From NCBI GenBank assembly GCA_017983635.1, contig JAGOBA010000015.1, positions 34,462 through 98,461 of the forward strand: DNA of 64,000 nucleotides, written 5' to 3'. Position numbers and translations under genes: made by a program. Positions 26,358 through 35,747 of this stretch are shown here, in pieces (position 1 is the first letter of the stretch; every line of letters starts with the position of its first letter). The DNA is from Alphaproteobacteria bacterium. GTDB taxonomy: Bacteria > Pseudomonadota > Alphaproteobacteria > Micropepsales > Micropepsaceae. The notes below the pieces were generated by a model. That model had not been told where the DNA came from. It made no database searches and saw only the letters and a list, made by a program, of their open reading frames with translations.

Positions 26358-29267
26358 ATGCAGGACGGTATGACCGGATCACTCACCGCCCGGATTTGCC
26401 GCGTCCCCGAGACCTTTGATGCTGCGCTTGGGGCGCGGACGCTCGAGACGCTGGGCGAGCGGGCGGGACAGGGGGCGCTGCGCGAGCTCATTGCGGCCAC
26501 CGCCTCGAACAGCCCCTATCTCGCGCGTGTGATGGAGCGCGAGGCCGATAGTCTGGTGCGCGATCTGGCCGGCGACCCGCGCATGATGCTCGCTACGATG
26601 CTGGCCAGTCTGCGGTTCGATGAGACGCCGACGCGCGCGGACATGATGCGGCGCTTGCGCGAGGTGAAGCGGCGGGCGTCGTTGTTGATCGCGCTGGCGG
26701 ACCTCGGCGGGGTTTGGGGTCTCGACGAGGTGACTGAGGCCCTGACGAAGCTGGCGGATGCGGCTCTGGCATCATCGCTGCGCTATGCGATGATCGAGGC
26801 GATCGGCCGGGGGCGGTTTGCGCCGAGCGATACGATCGAGCCGGCGGATGATGCGGCGCTGTTCTTTCTCGCGATGGGGAAGTACGGCGCGTTTGAGTTG
26901 AACTATTCCAGCGACATCGATTTCAGCTGCTATTTCAACGCGGATCGGTTGCCTGTCGCGACGAGTGTTGAACCGCGCGAGTTCGCGGTGCGGTTGACGC
27001 AGGCCACCGTCGGGCTGATGCAGGAAGCGACGGCGGATGGGTACGTCTTCCGCTGCGACTTGCGGCTTCGGCCGGATGCCGGATCCACGCAGATCGCGGT
27101 TTCGACGCGCGCGGCAGAGGCCTACTACGAATCCATGGGCCAGAACTGGGAACGTGCCGCGATGATCAAGGCGCGGCCGTGCGCGGGAGATCTGGCCGAG
27201 GGTGCGGCGTTTCTAAGCCAGATGGAACCGTTCGTGTGGCGCAAGTATCTGGACTATGCGGCGATCGAGGACATTCATTCTATCAAGCGTCAGATTCATG
27301 CACACGGCGGCCACGGCGAGGTGGCGATCGCGGGGCACAATATCAAGCTTGGCCGCGGCGGCATTCGCGAGATCGAGTTTTTTGCGCAAACGCAGCAACT
27401 GATCCTGGGCGGGCGCATTCCGATATTGCGGCGTTCTCGTACCGTCGATGCGCTCGCAGCGTTGGCTCAGCGCGGAATCATAGCGGAGGAAACGCGGGCC
27501 GACCTGACCGAGACTTATGAATTCCTGCGCACGCTCGAACATCGCTTGCAGATGATCGAGGACGAGCAGACGCACACGTTGCCGAAGACGCCGGAAGGGC
27601 TGAGCAACGTTGCCCGGTTCATGGGCTTTGGCGTGACGCAAATTTTCTCAGATAAACTGCGCGATCATCTGCTGCGGGTGCAGTCGCACTACGCGAAGCT
27701 TTTCGAGGGTAAGCCGTCCTTGTCGGAGGACTCGGGCAGCTTGGTGTTTACCGGCGTCGATGAGGATCCGGAGACGGTGCAGACGCTGCGCAAGCTCGGC
27801 TTCTCGCAGCCGGAGGCGGTGTCGGCCACGATCCGCGGTTGGCACCATGGCCGCATCCGCGCGACGCGCAGCGAAAAGGCGCGCGAGAAGCTGACCGCAT
27901 TGATGCCGCTGCTGTTGGCGGCGTTGGGCAAGACCGCCAATCCGGACATCGCGTTTACGCGCTTCGACAAGTTCTTGAGCGGGTTGCCGTCGGGCGTGCA
28001 GGTGTTTGCGCTGTTGTTCTCGAACCCGCGGTTGCTCGATCTGATTGCAGAGATCGTGGGGACTGCACCGCGCCTGGCCGATCATTTGGCGCAGCGGCCG
28101 GGGCTGCTCGATGTTTTGATCGACGTGGATTTTCTGCGGCATCAGCCGGGTTTGAAGGAGCTTGTCGAGAATCTTGAGTCGTTGATGCGTGGCGCGAAGA
28201 CGTTCGAGGACAAGCTCGACGTCGCGCGGCGGTGGACGAAAGATCAGCAGTTCCGCGTTGGGCTGCAGCTCTTGCGTGGCGAAGTCGACGGGGTTGCGGC
28301 GGGCTATGCGTTCGCCGATGTGGCGGAGGCGGTGATCGCTGCGTTGAACGCGGCGACGTTCAAAGAGACTGCAGTTGCGCACGGGCAGGTCAAAGGTGGC
28401 GAGATGGTCGTCATTGCGATGGGCCGGGTCGGCGGGCGCGAAATGACGGCCGCCTCGGACCTCGATCTGATCTTTGTCTATGATCATGCCAAAGATGCGG
28501 TCTCGTCCGACGGCGCGCGGCCGATCGCGCCCAGTGTGTATTTTGCGCGCGCTTCGCAGCGTTTGATTTCGGCGCTGACCGTGATGACCGGCGAAGGCGG
28601 TCTCTACGACGTCGACATGCGCTTGCGGCCGTCGGGCAACAAAGGGCCCGTGGCGGTAAGCTTCGAGACGTTTGCCAAGTACCAAGCAGATGAGGCTTGG
28701 ACGTGGGAGCGGCTCGCGCTCACGCGCGCGCGGGTGGTTGCAGGCCCTCACGAACTAAGGTCGCGCGTAGAGGGTGTCATCTTTGGGGCGCTGACCGCGC
28801 CGCGGGGGCCTGTGCAGATTCTGACCGATGTGGCCGAAATGCGTGGTCGGTTGGACCGCGAGCGGCCGGCAAAGTCGCCATGGGACATCAAAGAGGCGAA
28901 GGGTGGTCTGTTCGACGTGGAATTCGTCGCACAGGGCTTGCAATTGGTTCATGCGCAAAGAGACGCCGGTGTCTTGAGGGTCAATACGATCGACGCGCTG
29001 GACGGCTTGGCTGAGGCGGGTGTTCTTTCGGCAGCTGACTATGAAATGCTCGCGCGGGCTGTGAGCCTTTACCAGAGGATCACTCAGCTCCTTCGCCTCA
29101 CGGTCGAAGGTGTCTTCCAGCCGGCGGATGCATCGGCGTCACTGCGCGCGCTTGTCGTGAAGGCGGTTGGCGCCGCGACGTTTGAAGAGGTCGAAACCAC
29201 ACTCGCCGCAGTCGAGGCCGACGTGAGGGCTGTGTTCGAGCGGTTGATCGGACCAGTCTCCGGGTAG
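26358..29267 (+). CDS. glnE: Bifunctional glutamine synthetase adenylyltransferase/deadenylase
   Basis: Protein of 969 aa, the usual length of GlnE. Two nucleotidyltransferase halves are seen: the first with ELNYSSDIDFSCYFN (the SDxD catalytic pair), the second with EMTAASDLDLIFVYD, separated by a helical regulatory region that binds PII. It adds AMP to glutamine synthetase when nitrogen is plentiful and removes it when nitrogen is scarce. The start at 26358 is used; an ATG at 26370 is possible. The gene ends 6 bases before the convergent TonB-C protein stop. Confidence 0.94.
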   Translation: MQDGMTGSLTARICRVPETFDAALGARTLETLGERAGQGALRELIAATASNSPYLARVMEREADSLVRDLAGDPRMMLATMLASLRFDETPTRADMMRRLREVKRRASLLIALADLGGVWGLDEVTEALTKLADAALASSLRYAMIEAIGRGRFAPSDTIEPADDAALFFLAMGKYGAFELNYSSDIDFSCYFNADRLPVATSVEPREFAVRLTQATVGLMQEATADGYVFRCDLRLRPDAGSTQIAVSTRAAEAYYESMGQNWERAAMIKARPCAGDLAEGAAFLSQMEPFVWRKYLDYAAIEDIHSIKRQIHAHGGHGEVAIAGHNIKLGRGGIREIEFFAQTQQLILGGRIPILRRSRTVDALAALAQRGIIAEETRADLTETYEFLRTLEHRLQMIEDEQTHTLPKTPEGLSNVARFMGFGVTQIFSDKLRDHLLRVQSHYAKLFEGKPSLSEDSGSLVFTGVDEDPETVQTLRKLGFSQPEAVSATIRGWHHGRIRATRSEKAREKLTALMPLLLAALGKTANPDIAFTRFDKFLSGLPSGVQVFALLFSNPRLLDLIAEIVGTAPRLADHLAQRPGLLDVLIDVDFLRHQPGLKELVENLESLMRGAKTFEDKLDVARRWTKDQQFRVGLQLLRGEVDGVAAGYAFADVAEAVIAALNAATFKETAVAHGQVKGGEMVVIAMGRVGGREMTAASDLDLIFVYDHAKDAVSSDGARPIAPSVYFARASQRLISALTVMTGEGGLYDVDMRLRPSGNKGPVAVSFETFAKYQADEAWTWERLALTRARVVAGPHELRSRVEGVIFGALTAPRGPVQILTDVAEMRGRLDRERPAKSPWDIKEAKGGLFDVEFVAQGLQLVHAQRDAGVLRVNTIDALDGLAEAGVLSAADYEMLARAVSLYQRITQLLRLTVEGVFQPADASASLRALVVKAVGAATFEEVETTLAAVEADVRAVFERLIGPVSG

Positions 29268-29273
29268 ACCGCC

Positions 29274-30380
29274 TCACCACTCTTCGACGAGTTTGAACGA
29301 GGCGCCGATTTCGCCGTAGACGCGCAGCGTGCAGGGGCCGGCGGCCTTGGGAACGTCTGTCTGCAGTGCTTCGCTCGCTTGGCCTGTCAGTGTTTGGCGG
29401 GTGCAGTTGATGCGGTATTGGCTGACGCCGCTGCCGAGAGAAGCGAATTTGAACTTGCTGCGCGTCAGTGTGTGTTCCCAAACGCCGCTGCCTTCCGTGG
29501 CCGGATCGGTGAGCAACGTTCCATCGAGCGAGAGCGGCGCAGTGGCGCCCAGGCGCTTCTTGGCGTCGGCGATGGTCTCGGCGGTCGCCTTGATGTCGGC
29601 GCCGGTGGGGTCGAAGCTGTCGGTGGCCGGAAGTGGCGCCGCGCAGGCCGCGTGAATGAGGTTGCCGTTGGCGGCTTCGAGCCTAAGCCGCATGCGGCGC
29701 GCGGCAGGCACCACTTGCTTCTCGAGGAATGTGCCGCTTTCGATGAGGGTGTGCCGGACGTGGACCAGCGCGCGGGCGGTGTCACGCGATTTTTCGTACG
29801 CGAAGGCCAGTGCGAACGAGATTTTCGCCTGTTCGTAGAGCGTCAACCGCATCCGGAGCGTTTGTTCCAGTAACGCGATGCCTTCGGCGTATTTGCCGGC
29901 CGAGACCAGGCCGCGTGCTTCATCGAACTTCGCGACGGCTTCGTCGTGCACGGCGGTGTTGCCGACGTTTTGGCGGCGGAAGACAAGATCGACAGCGTTG
30001 CCGTATTGCTCGATCGGTTCGCCGTCTTGGGTCGCAGGTTTGTACTTCCAGCGGGCGACGGCGCGGCGCGCGGCGCGGGCCATGGTCTCGGGACCGATGC
30101 GATCGAGGACGACGATGTCTGTGGTTTCGCCTTCGACGTTGATGGTGAAGCCTAGACGCACCCAACCTTCGCTAAGATCGTCACCGTCGGGGAAATCGGG
30201 CAGCGTGCGCGCGCTCTCGCGAGTGGCGGCGACAAAGCCCTGGGGCAGACCCGCTTTGGCACAGATGTTCGGTGCGGGCGGTGGGGTCAACGGGGCGGGC
30301 GGTGCCGCAATGGCTAATGGGACGGCTGCCACGCTTAAGGCCGCGGCCACCACCAAGCGCAACTTCCGAATTTTACCCAT
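29274..30380 (-). CDS. Secreted protein with TonB C-terminal-like domain
   Basis: Protein of 368 aa. An N-terminal signal peptide (LRLVVAAALSVAAVPLAIA) leads into a Pro-rich stretch, then a TonB-C-like domain at about 70-130 (GWVRLGFTINVEGETTDI, RAVARWKYKPATQDGEPI). A helical, TPR-like middle and a beta-rich C-terminus with paired cysteines follow. It has no clear internal membrane helix after the signal, so it is probably a periplasmic protein and not an energy transducer proper. It lies 98 bases downstream of a TonB-dependent receptor on the same strand. Confidence 0.72.
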   Translation of the reverse strand: MGKIRKLRLVVAAALSVAAVPLAIAAPPAPLTPPPAPNICAKAGLPQGFVAATRESARTLPDFPDGDDLSEGWVRLGFTINVEGETTDIVVLDRIGPETMARAARRAVARWKYKPATQDGEPIEQYGNAVDLVFRRQNVGNTAVHDEAVAKFDEARGLVSAGKYAEGIALLEQTLRMRLTLYEQAKISFALAFAYEKSRDTARALVHVRHTLIESGTFLEKQVVPAARRMRLRLEAANGNLIHAACAAPLPATDSFDPTGADIKATAETIADAKKRLGATAPLSLDGTLLTDPATEGSGVWEHTLTRSKFKFASLGSGVSQYRINCTRQTLTGQASEALQTDVPKAAGPCTLRVYGEIGASFKLVEEW

Positions 30381-30477
30381 TCGCCGACTTCATTTCATTA
30401 AAGGCGCCCCCGAGCACACTTTAGGCGACGCCGGGGCGGATGAACAGTGCATCGCGCCCCGGCGTAACTGAGAGGGG

Positions 30478-33246
30478 TCAGTGTCGCAGTCGCAGCGTCG
30501 CGCCAATCATACGCGGCTCGCCGACGAAGGCGTCGATGGTGCTTGAGGCGGCGGTGGTCGGCGTTATCGAGGAGCCTTGCAGCGGCGCGTCGAACGCTGT
30601 GTTGATGTAGTTCTCGTCGAAGAGGTTTCGGGCGAAGAACTCCAGGCCGATCCATTCATCTTCGCCGTAGACGCCTAGCTTGAGACCTACAACGGCGTAA
30701 GCGTCTTGTATCTTACGCGGGTCGAGGTTGGAGCCGGTGTTCATCTCGCTCTGCCAGCGTGCATCCACGTGGAAGCGTGCGGTGAACGCATCGATGAACG
30801 GTACTGAATAGTCGACCGCGCCGGTCAGGGTCCATTTCGGTGCGTGGGTGATCGTCGCGTCTTGCAGCAGGAAAAGCCCGGGATTGCGACCGAGGAACGA
30901 AGTCGGATCGGAAAGCGAGCCGATATCGCCGTAGCGGGCGTCCGTGTACTGCACGGCAAAGTTCGACGTCAGGGCTTTGATCGGGGTCCAATAGGCCTCC
31001 ACCTCGACGCCCTTGCTGATCACTTCAGGCACAGATGTCACAATGAACGAAGTGCCGGTGAATGTGTTCAGCTGGAAGTTTTCGAAGTCTTGGTAGAAGA
31101 TCGCTGTGTTGACGTAGAACGTCTTGTCGAGTTGAGTCTTCAAGCCAAGTTCAAACGCGTCAACGAACTCGGCCTCGAAGCTCGTGTCAGGTGCCCGGAC
31201 GACTTGCGCCGGCAACGGGCCTCCGATCGCGAACGTCGCGTTCGAGACGATTGATCCATTTGCGTCCGAGAACGCGCGGTCAAGGTTGAAGCCGCCGGCC
31301 TTGTGACCGCGGGAGTAGGTGCCATACGTATTGACGTTTTCGTCAAGCCGCCAGGCTAGCGTTAGGATTCCGGAAAACTCGTCTTCCTCTGACTCCTGGT
31401 GATGCGGTGTCGTCGCGGTCAATTGGTCAAGCGCTTTGCGCGCGAAGTTGAGGCAAGCCAAGGGGGCAAGCGCGCGGCGCGTTCCGTCCGCTAATGTCGC
31501 CGCAGGGTGGTTGAAGTTCACGTTGGCTGCCGGATCAAGGCCGTAGATAGCCTCAATGCCCGCACAACCGCCCTGGCCAGTTGTGCGGTATGTACCGTCG
31601 AAGGTCTTGGTTTCCGTGGTCCAACGCAAGCCGGCGATTAGGTCGATGTTGTCGTCCAGGTGGAACACATTGTGCGTGAACAGCGCAAAGCTTTCCGAGT
31701 TTTGCGTATAGCGATCGCGGTCGCCTTGTCCGCCCGTGAAGACGGCGCCACCGACAGGGGCTGCGAGCAGGGCGGTTAGCGTGCCATTCAGCGACGCACC
31801 GAAGTCGCCTACGCGATGTAGGCTCAAAAACTGCTCCATCTCTGTGCCGAACGTCAGCGTTGAACCGCGGTTGATGTCTTCATTGGAGTAGAACGCCCCA
31901 AACAGCCAGTTCACCCACCCAGCTTCGCCGGTGATCCGCGACTCATGGGTGAAGGTTTCAAACTCGTTGAAGTTGCTGCCATCGGTGGGGAAGTAAAGGA
32001 TATCGGCGCCGGAGAAGTCGGCGTCTTGGCCATAACCGGTCCGCCAATCGCGGAGTGCTGTGATCGAGGTCAATTTTGCGCCGTCGAAGTCCCAGTTCAG
32101 TTCGGCGGATACACCGCGATCTTCAACGTCGCTGTTCGTCGAACGGTTGCCGAAGGCAATTTGTGAATCGATTTGGTTGGCTGTCGACTTGCCCTGGAGA
32201 GGTCCTTCGATTGAGTTGATGATCGACGGCGCCGATGTGTTGGGAAACGCGACAGTAGGCGTACGGCCGAAGCTGCCGGGGTTGATCGTCACCGCCGAGC
32301 AGCATTGGTCCTTCCGCTTCGAGTAGTCAGCGACCAATCGCACGTCCGCGTTGGCGTTGGCTTGCCAGAGGATCTGGCCGCGGCCGCTGTAGTAGCTCTT
32401 TGCGTTGCCGTCGTAAGCGTCGGGGCGGCCGGGGTTGACGTCGACGTAGCCTTCTTGCTCGTGGCGCGTGAAGAAAATGCGCGCGGCGAGTTCGTCGGGG
32501 GAGAGCACGAAGTTCGCGGCGCCCTTGGCAGCATACTGGTCGAACGAGCCGACCGTGGCTTCACCCCAGACTTCGTTTGTGAAGGACGGCTTCTTGGAGA
32601 CGATGTTCAGGATACCGGCCGAGGTGTTGCGGCCGAACAGCGTGCCTTGCGGGCCGCGGAGGACTTCGACGCGTTCCAGTTCGCCCAGATCGCCGAAAGC
32701 GACGCCGGTGCGGTTGCGATAGACGCCGTCGATGAACGTACCGACGGCCGCTTCGAGGCCGGGGTTGTCGCCCTGGGTACCAACGCCGCGGATGCGGGCG
32801 GTATAGGCGAAGGGGTTGCCGTTGTTGGTGATCATCAGAGAGGGGACCAACGCGACGAGGTCATCGATGTTCTCGACCCGCGCGGCCTCAAGCAGTTGCC
32901 TGTTAACGTTTGTGACCGCGATCGGGGTCTTCTGCAGGATCGTCTCGCGCCGCGTGGCGGTGATGACGACGCGCTCGACGCCGCCTTCGTTCGCGTCATC
33001 CGTGTTCTCGGCGGCCGCCGGTTCGGCGGCGGCTTCGGGCGTCGCCCCCGAGGGGGCGTCTTGGCCCGGTTGAATCTTTTTCGGCTGGTCCTGTGCGCTA
33101 TCTGCCGACGGCGCGTCGGCGCTGGCGGTTTGGACAGGCACGACCGCTATGGTCGCCACTGCTGCAAATGCAGCCGATAGAAATAGCCGCCGTTTGCTGT
33201 TGTTCAGGCACGCCGCAACATCAAACGTCGCTAAGGGGATACGCAT
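30478..33246 (-). CDS. TonB-dependent outer membrane receptor
   Basis: Protein of 922 aa. Signal peptide (RLFLSAAFAAVATIAVVPVQ), then an acidic Ala/Glu/Pro-rich linker, a plug domain (RRETILQKTPIAVTNV; IRGVGTQGDNPGLE; ERVEVLRGPQGTLFGRNT) and a long beta barrel ending in the aromatic-type terminal strand (MIGATLRLRH). It belongs to the large siderophore/nutrient receptor group; the ligand is not evident. A TetR-style inverted repeat lies about 36 bases before the start, so expression is probably repressor-controlled. Confidence 0.9.
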   Translation of the reverse strand: MRIPLATFDVAACLNNSKRRLFLSAAFAAVATIAVVPVQTASADAPSADSAQDQPKKIQPGQDAPSGATPEAAAEPAAAENTDDANEGGVERVVITATRRETILQKTPIAVTNVNRQLLEAARVENIDDLVALVPSLMITNNGNPFAYTARIRGVGTQGDNPGLEAAVGTFIDGVYRNRTGVAFGDLGELERVEVLRGPQGTLFGRNTSAGILNIVSKKPSFTNEVWGEATVGSFDQYAAKGAANFVLSPDELAARIFFTRHEQEGYVDVNPGRPDAYDGNAKSYYSGRGQILWQANANADVRLVADYSKRKDQCCSAVTINPGSFGRTPTVAFPNTSAPSIINSIEGPLQGKSTANQIDSQIAFGNRSTNSDVEDRGVSAELNWDFDGAKLTSITALRDWRTGYGQDADFSGADILYFPTDGSNFNEFETFTHESRITGEAGWVNWLFGAFYSNEDINRGSTLTFGTEMEQFLSLHRVGDFGASLNGTLTALLAAPVGGAVFTGGQGDRDRYTQNSESFALFTHNVFHLDDNIDLIAGLRWTTETKTFDGTYRTTGQGGCAGIEAIYGLDPAANVNFNHPAATLADGTRRALAPLACLNFARKALDQLTATTPHHQESEEDEFSGILTLAWRLDENVNTYGTYSRGHKAGGFNLDRAFSDANGSIVSNATFAIGGPLPAQVVRAPDTSFEAEFVDAFELGLKTQLDKTFYVNTAIFYQDFENFQLNTFTGTSFIVTSVPEVISKGVEVEAYWTPIKALTSNFAVQYTDARYGDIGSLSDPTSFLGRNPGLFLLQDATITHAPKWTLTGAVDYSVPFIDAFTARFHVDARWQSEMNTGSNLDPRKIQDAYAVVGLKLGVYGEDEWIGLEFFARNLFDENYINTAFDAPLQGSSITPTTAASSTIDAFVGEPRMIGATLRLRH

Positions 33247-33281
33247 TGCCAACCTCACCACACCCGCTGAAACCACATATG

Positions 33282-33308
33282 TGACCGTTTCATTCGAACG
33301 AACGGTCA
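33282..33308 (-). promoter_or_regulatory. TetR-type operator candidate upstream of the TonB receptor
   Basis: Inverted repeat TGACCGTT (33282-33289) and AACGGTCA (33301-33308), perfect 8-bp arms separated by 11 bases containing TTCGAA. It is followed toward the gene by the palindrome CACATATGTG (33274-33283). The location, 36 bases before the receptor's ATG, is right for a repressor site overlapping the promoter or leader. The motif resembles TetR-family operators. No tetR-like gene is in the window. Confidence 0.6.
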
Positions 33309-33454
33309 TTTCGAATCGAGTGTAATCACGCGACTCTTGGATGTCTGCCGAGCAGAACGTGCAAAGCGCTCTTTGATCAGAAAATTCGTGTGCACGGGCG
33401 GTAAGTATTCGAGCATCGCGCGTGTTGCGATGCGTACTCAATCTGCAGTCTGTG

Positions 33455-34855
33455 TCAGTTTAGACGGTGGAGCAGGTTCGACGCGAATTCGGAGAGCGTG
33501 TCGTCTCGCGCGCCCATGATCACGATGCGGTCGCCGGGTTTAGCGAGGCTTGCGAGTTTGTCGCCACATGCTGCGCGATCGGCGAGGTGAAGCGCTTGAT
33601 GGCCCTTGTCGCTTACGCCCCGGGTGATGTCTTCGCTGGTCACGGTCCGGTTCGTTGTGCCGCCGTAATAAGCGGGGTCCGGCATTACAAGAATGTCATC
33701 TTGGCGGAGGTGGTCGGCGAAGCAAGCGATCAACTCGTTCTTCATTAGGCGCAGTGGGCCGAAGCCGTGGGGCTGGAACATCACGAGCAGGCGGCCAGGG
33801 AAGGCGTGCAATGTCGCCAAGGTCGCCGCGATCTTGTCGGGGTTGTGCGCGAAATCGTCGATGATAGTGATGCCGTTCCTCGTGCCCACGATTTCGAACC
33901 GGCGCTTGATGCCCGAGAAGGTCGAAAGTGCTTTGGCGGCGTCGGTCAAAGTGATCCCGCAAGCGCGGGCGGCGCAGAGGGCGGCGAGTGCGTTCGAGAC
34001 ATTGTGAGCGCCGGGCGCTTTGAGGCGAATATCCAGCCGCGTGCCGGTGTCGCGTTCGGTGACTTCGAATGTGATGCCGTCGGGGGCAGGACGCAGGCGG
34101 CCGGCGAAGAGTTGAGCGCGCAGGTCGGTGAGACTAAAGGTCAGGGCGTGCGGCGTGTCTTTGGCGAGCGCTTTGGTTTCGTCGTTATCGAGGTTGAGGA
34201 CAGGGACCTTCGCCTTGGCGACGAAGTCGCGGAACAAGGTGCGAAGCTCGTCCATCGACTTGTGATCGAGGGAGATGTTTGTGACGATGGCGACGTGCGG
34301 GCGATAGAGCGCGATCGAGCCGTCGCTCTCGTCGACTTCGCTGACGAAGGTGTCGCCTTGGGCGACGACGGCGCTGGCGAACGGGTTGTCGGCGTCGGCA
34401 AAGTTCTTCATCACGGCGCCGTTCATGATCGTCGGCTTCGCGCCAGTCTGATCGAGAATCCAACCGATCATACCGGTCGTGGTCGACTTGCCGCTGGTGC
34501 CACCGACGGCGATGCTTTGCTTGGCGCCGTTGAAGAGCGTCGCCAGGAGTTCGGCACGGCGCATGGCGGGCAGGTCTAGTTTGCGCGCGGCTTGGACGTC
34601 GGGGACGGTTTCTTCGACTGCGGCCGACGTCACCAGGACTTGGTCGCGGCCGGTGATGCCGCTGCCATCCTGCGGGAAGAGGCCGACGCCTTTGGCCTTT
34701 AGGTATTCGAACTTTTGGCCGAGGCGACCTTGGTCGAGCGAACGATCGGAGCCGTCCACGGCGTAGCCCTGGCCGCGCAGAATCAGGGCCAGCGGCAACA
34801 TTCCGCTTCCGCCAATTCCACAGAAGAAATAACGTGCTTGACGATTCAGTGTCAT
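33455..34855 (-). CDS. Mur ligase family protein, MurC/Mpl-like
   Basis: Protein of 466 aa: Mur ligase N-terminal nucleotide fold (FFCGIGGSGMLPLALIL), central ATPase with GGTSGKSTTTG (119-127), and C-terminal domain (RFEIVGTRNGITIIDDFAHNP). The P-loop has Ser where MurC and Mpl usually have His (GTHGKTT). It faces an LD-carboxypeptidase gene 44 bases away. Mpl reattaches the recovered tripeptide to UDP-MurNAc, and LdcA makes that tripeptide, so a murein recycling role is the best reading. A second MurC is less likely since no division cluster is near. Confidence 0.75.
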   Translation of the reverse strand: MTLNRQARYFFCGIGGSGMLPLALILRGQGYAVDGSDRSLDQGRLGQKFEYLKAKGVGLFPQDGSGITGRDQVLVTSAAVEETVPDVQAARKLDLPAMRRAELLATLFNGAKQSIAVGGTSGKSTTTGMIGWILDQTGAKPTIMNGAVMKNFADADNPFASAVVAQGDTFVSEVDESDGSIALYRPHVAIVTNISLDHKSMDELRTLFRDFVAKAKVPVLNLDNDETKALAKDTPHALTFSLTDLRAQLFAGRLRPAPDGITFEVTERDTGTRLDIRLKAPGAHNVSNALAALCAARACGITLTDAAKALSTFSGIKRRFEIVGTRNGITIIDDFAHNPDKIAATLATLHAFPGRLLVMFQPHGFGPLRLMKNELIACFADHLRQDDILVMPDPAYYGGTTNRTVTSEDITRGVSDKGHQALHLADRAACGDKLASLAKPGDRIVIMGARDDTLSEFASNLLHRLN

Positions 34856-34899
34856 GGGGGTTGATCGCATATGACGTGTCGCCGCGTAAATGGTTTCGC

Positions 34900-35745
34900 A
34901 TGACCGCCCGCACGGTGAGAATCGCGGTCGTTGCCCCGGCGAACCGCGTCGACCCCTCCATAGCGCAGCGTGTCGCGGTCATTGCGAAGAGCGCCGTTGC
35001 GGGACGGGCCGAGCTTGTGTTCCATCCCCAGTGTCACCTCTCGTCAGGACACTTTGCCGGGGACGATGCGGCGCGGGCGGCGGCCCTTATAGAGGTCGCC
35101 AACGATGCGAAGTTCGATGCCGTTTGGTTCGGGCGCGGCGGCTACGGCTCGGGGCGGGTGGTCGAGGCGGTGCTGCCGAAGCTGACGGCGGCGGCGCGGC
35201 GCAAGCTCTATCTGGGTTACAGCGATTTGGGCACGGTGCTGGCCGCGTTCTATACGAACGGGATCGGTCGTGTGGCGCATGGGCCGATGCCGTCGGACCT
35301 GGCCCGCGAAAACGGGGAGGCCGCGGTACGGCGGGCCCTGTCGTTCTTGGTCGACCGCCTTCCGGAGACGGTTGAACCGACGGCGTGGTCGGGCGCCAAG
35401 TGCGTGGCGTTCAATTTGGCGACGTTCTGTTCGTTGATCGGGACGCCGTGGCAGCCGGATCTGACCGGCCACGTTCTCATGCTGGAGGATGTTGCCGAGT
35501 ATATGTACCGCATCGACCGGATGATGTTTCAGATCACCTCAAATTCCGGCCTGCGTAAACTTGCCGGGATCAAGCTCGGACGATGCAGTCAGATTCCCGA
35601 CAACGATCCGGCCTTCCTGCAGACCGAGGTCGAGGTCGTGCAGTCGTGGTGCAAGCGGTCGGGGATCCCGTATCTCGGGCGCGCCGATATCGGGCATGAT
35701 GCCGAGAACAAGGTTGTGCCGTTCGGCGGCATGCTGACAAGCTGA
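34900..35745 (+). CDS. ldcA: LD-carboxypeptidase, S66 family
   Basis: Protein of 281 aa with no signal peptide, so cytoplasmic. It fits the S66 fold: nucleophile S108 in LGYSDLG, the HGPMPSD motif, Glu in LMLEDVAEYMYRIDRM, and His in GRADIGHDAENKVVPFGG near the C-terminus. It removes the terminal D-Ala from murein tetrapeptides during recycling. The start at 34900 gives MTARTVRIAVVAPA, the usual N-terminus; the frame is open further upstream without family-like sequence. Divergent to the Mur ligase, sharing a 44-base promoter gap, and convergent to the FecR-domain gene with a 2-base gap. Confidence 0.88.
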   Translation: MTARTVRIAVVAPANRVDPSIAQRVAVIAKSAVAGRAELVFHPQCHLSSGHFAGDDAARAAALIEVANDAKFDAVWFGRGGYGSGRVVEAVLPKLTAAARRKLYLGYSDLGTVLAAFYTNGIGRVAHGPMPSDLARENGEAAVRRALSFLVDRLPETVEPTAWSGAKCVAFNLATFCSLIGTPWQPDLTGHVLMLEDVAEYMYRIDRMMFQITSNSGLRKLAGIKLGRCSQIPDNDPAFLQTEVEVVQSWCKRSGIPYLGRADIGHDAENKVVPFGGMLTS

Positions 35746-35747
35746 GC

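Noticed and set aside
27648..28751. 367-codon minus-strand frame inside glnE
   Set aside because: Shadow frame of glnE without start-site support or a recognisable domain.
29274..30380. A true TonB energy transducer
   Set aside because: The TonB-C-like domain sits near the N-terminus right after a signal peptide and is followed by ~230 unrelated residues, which does not fit a TonB spanning the periplasm.
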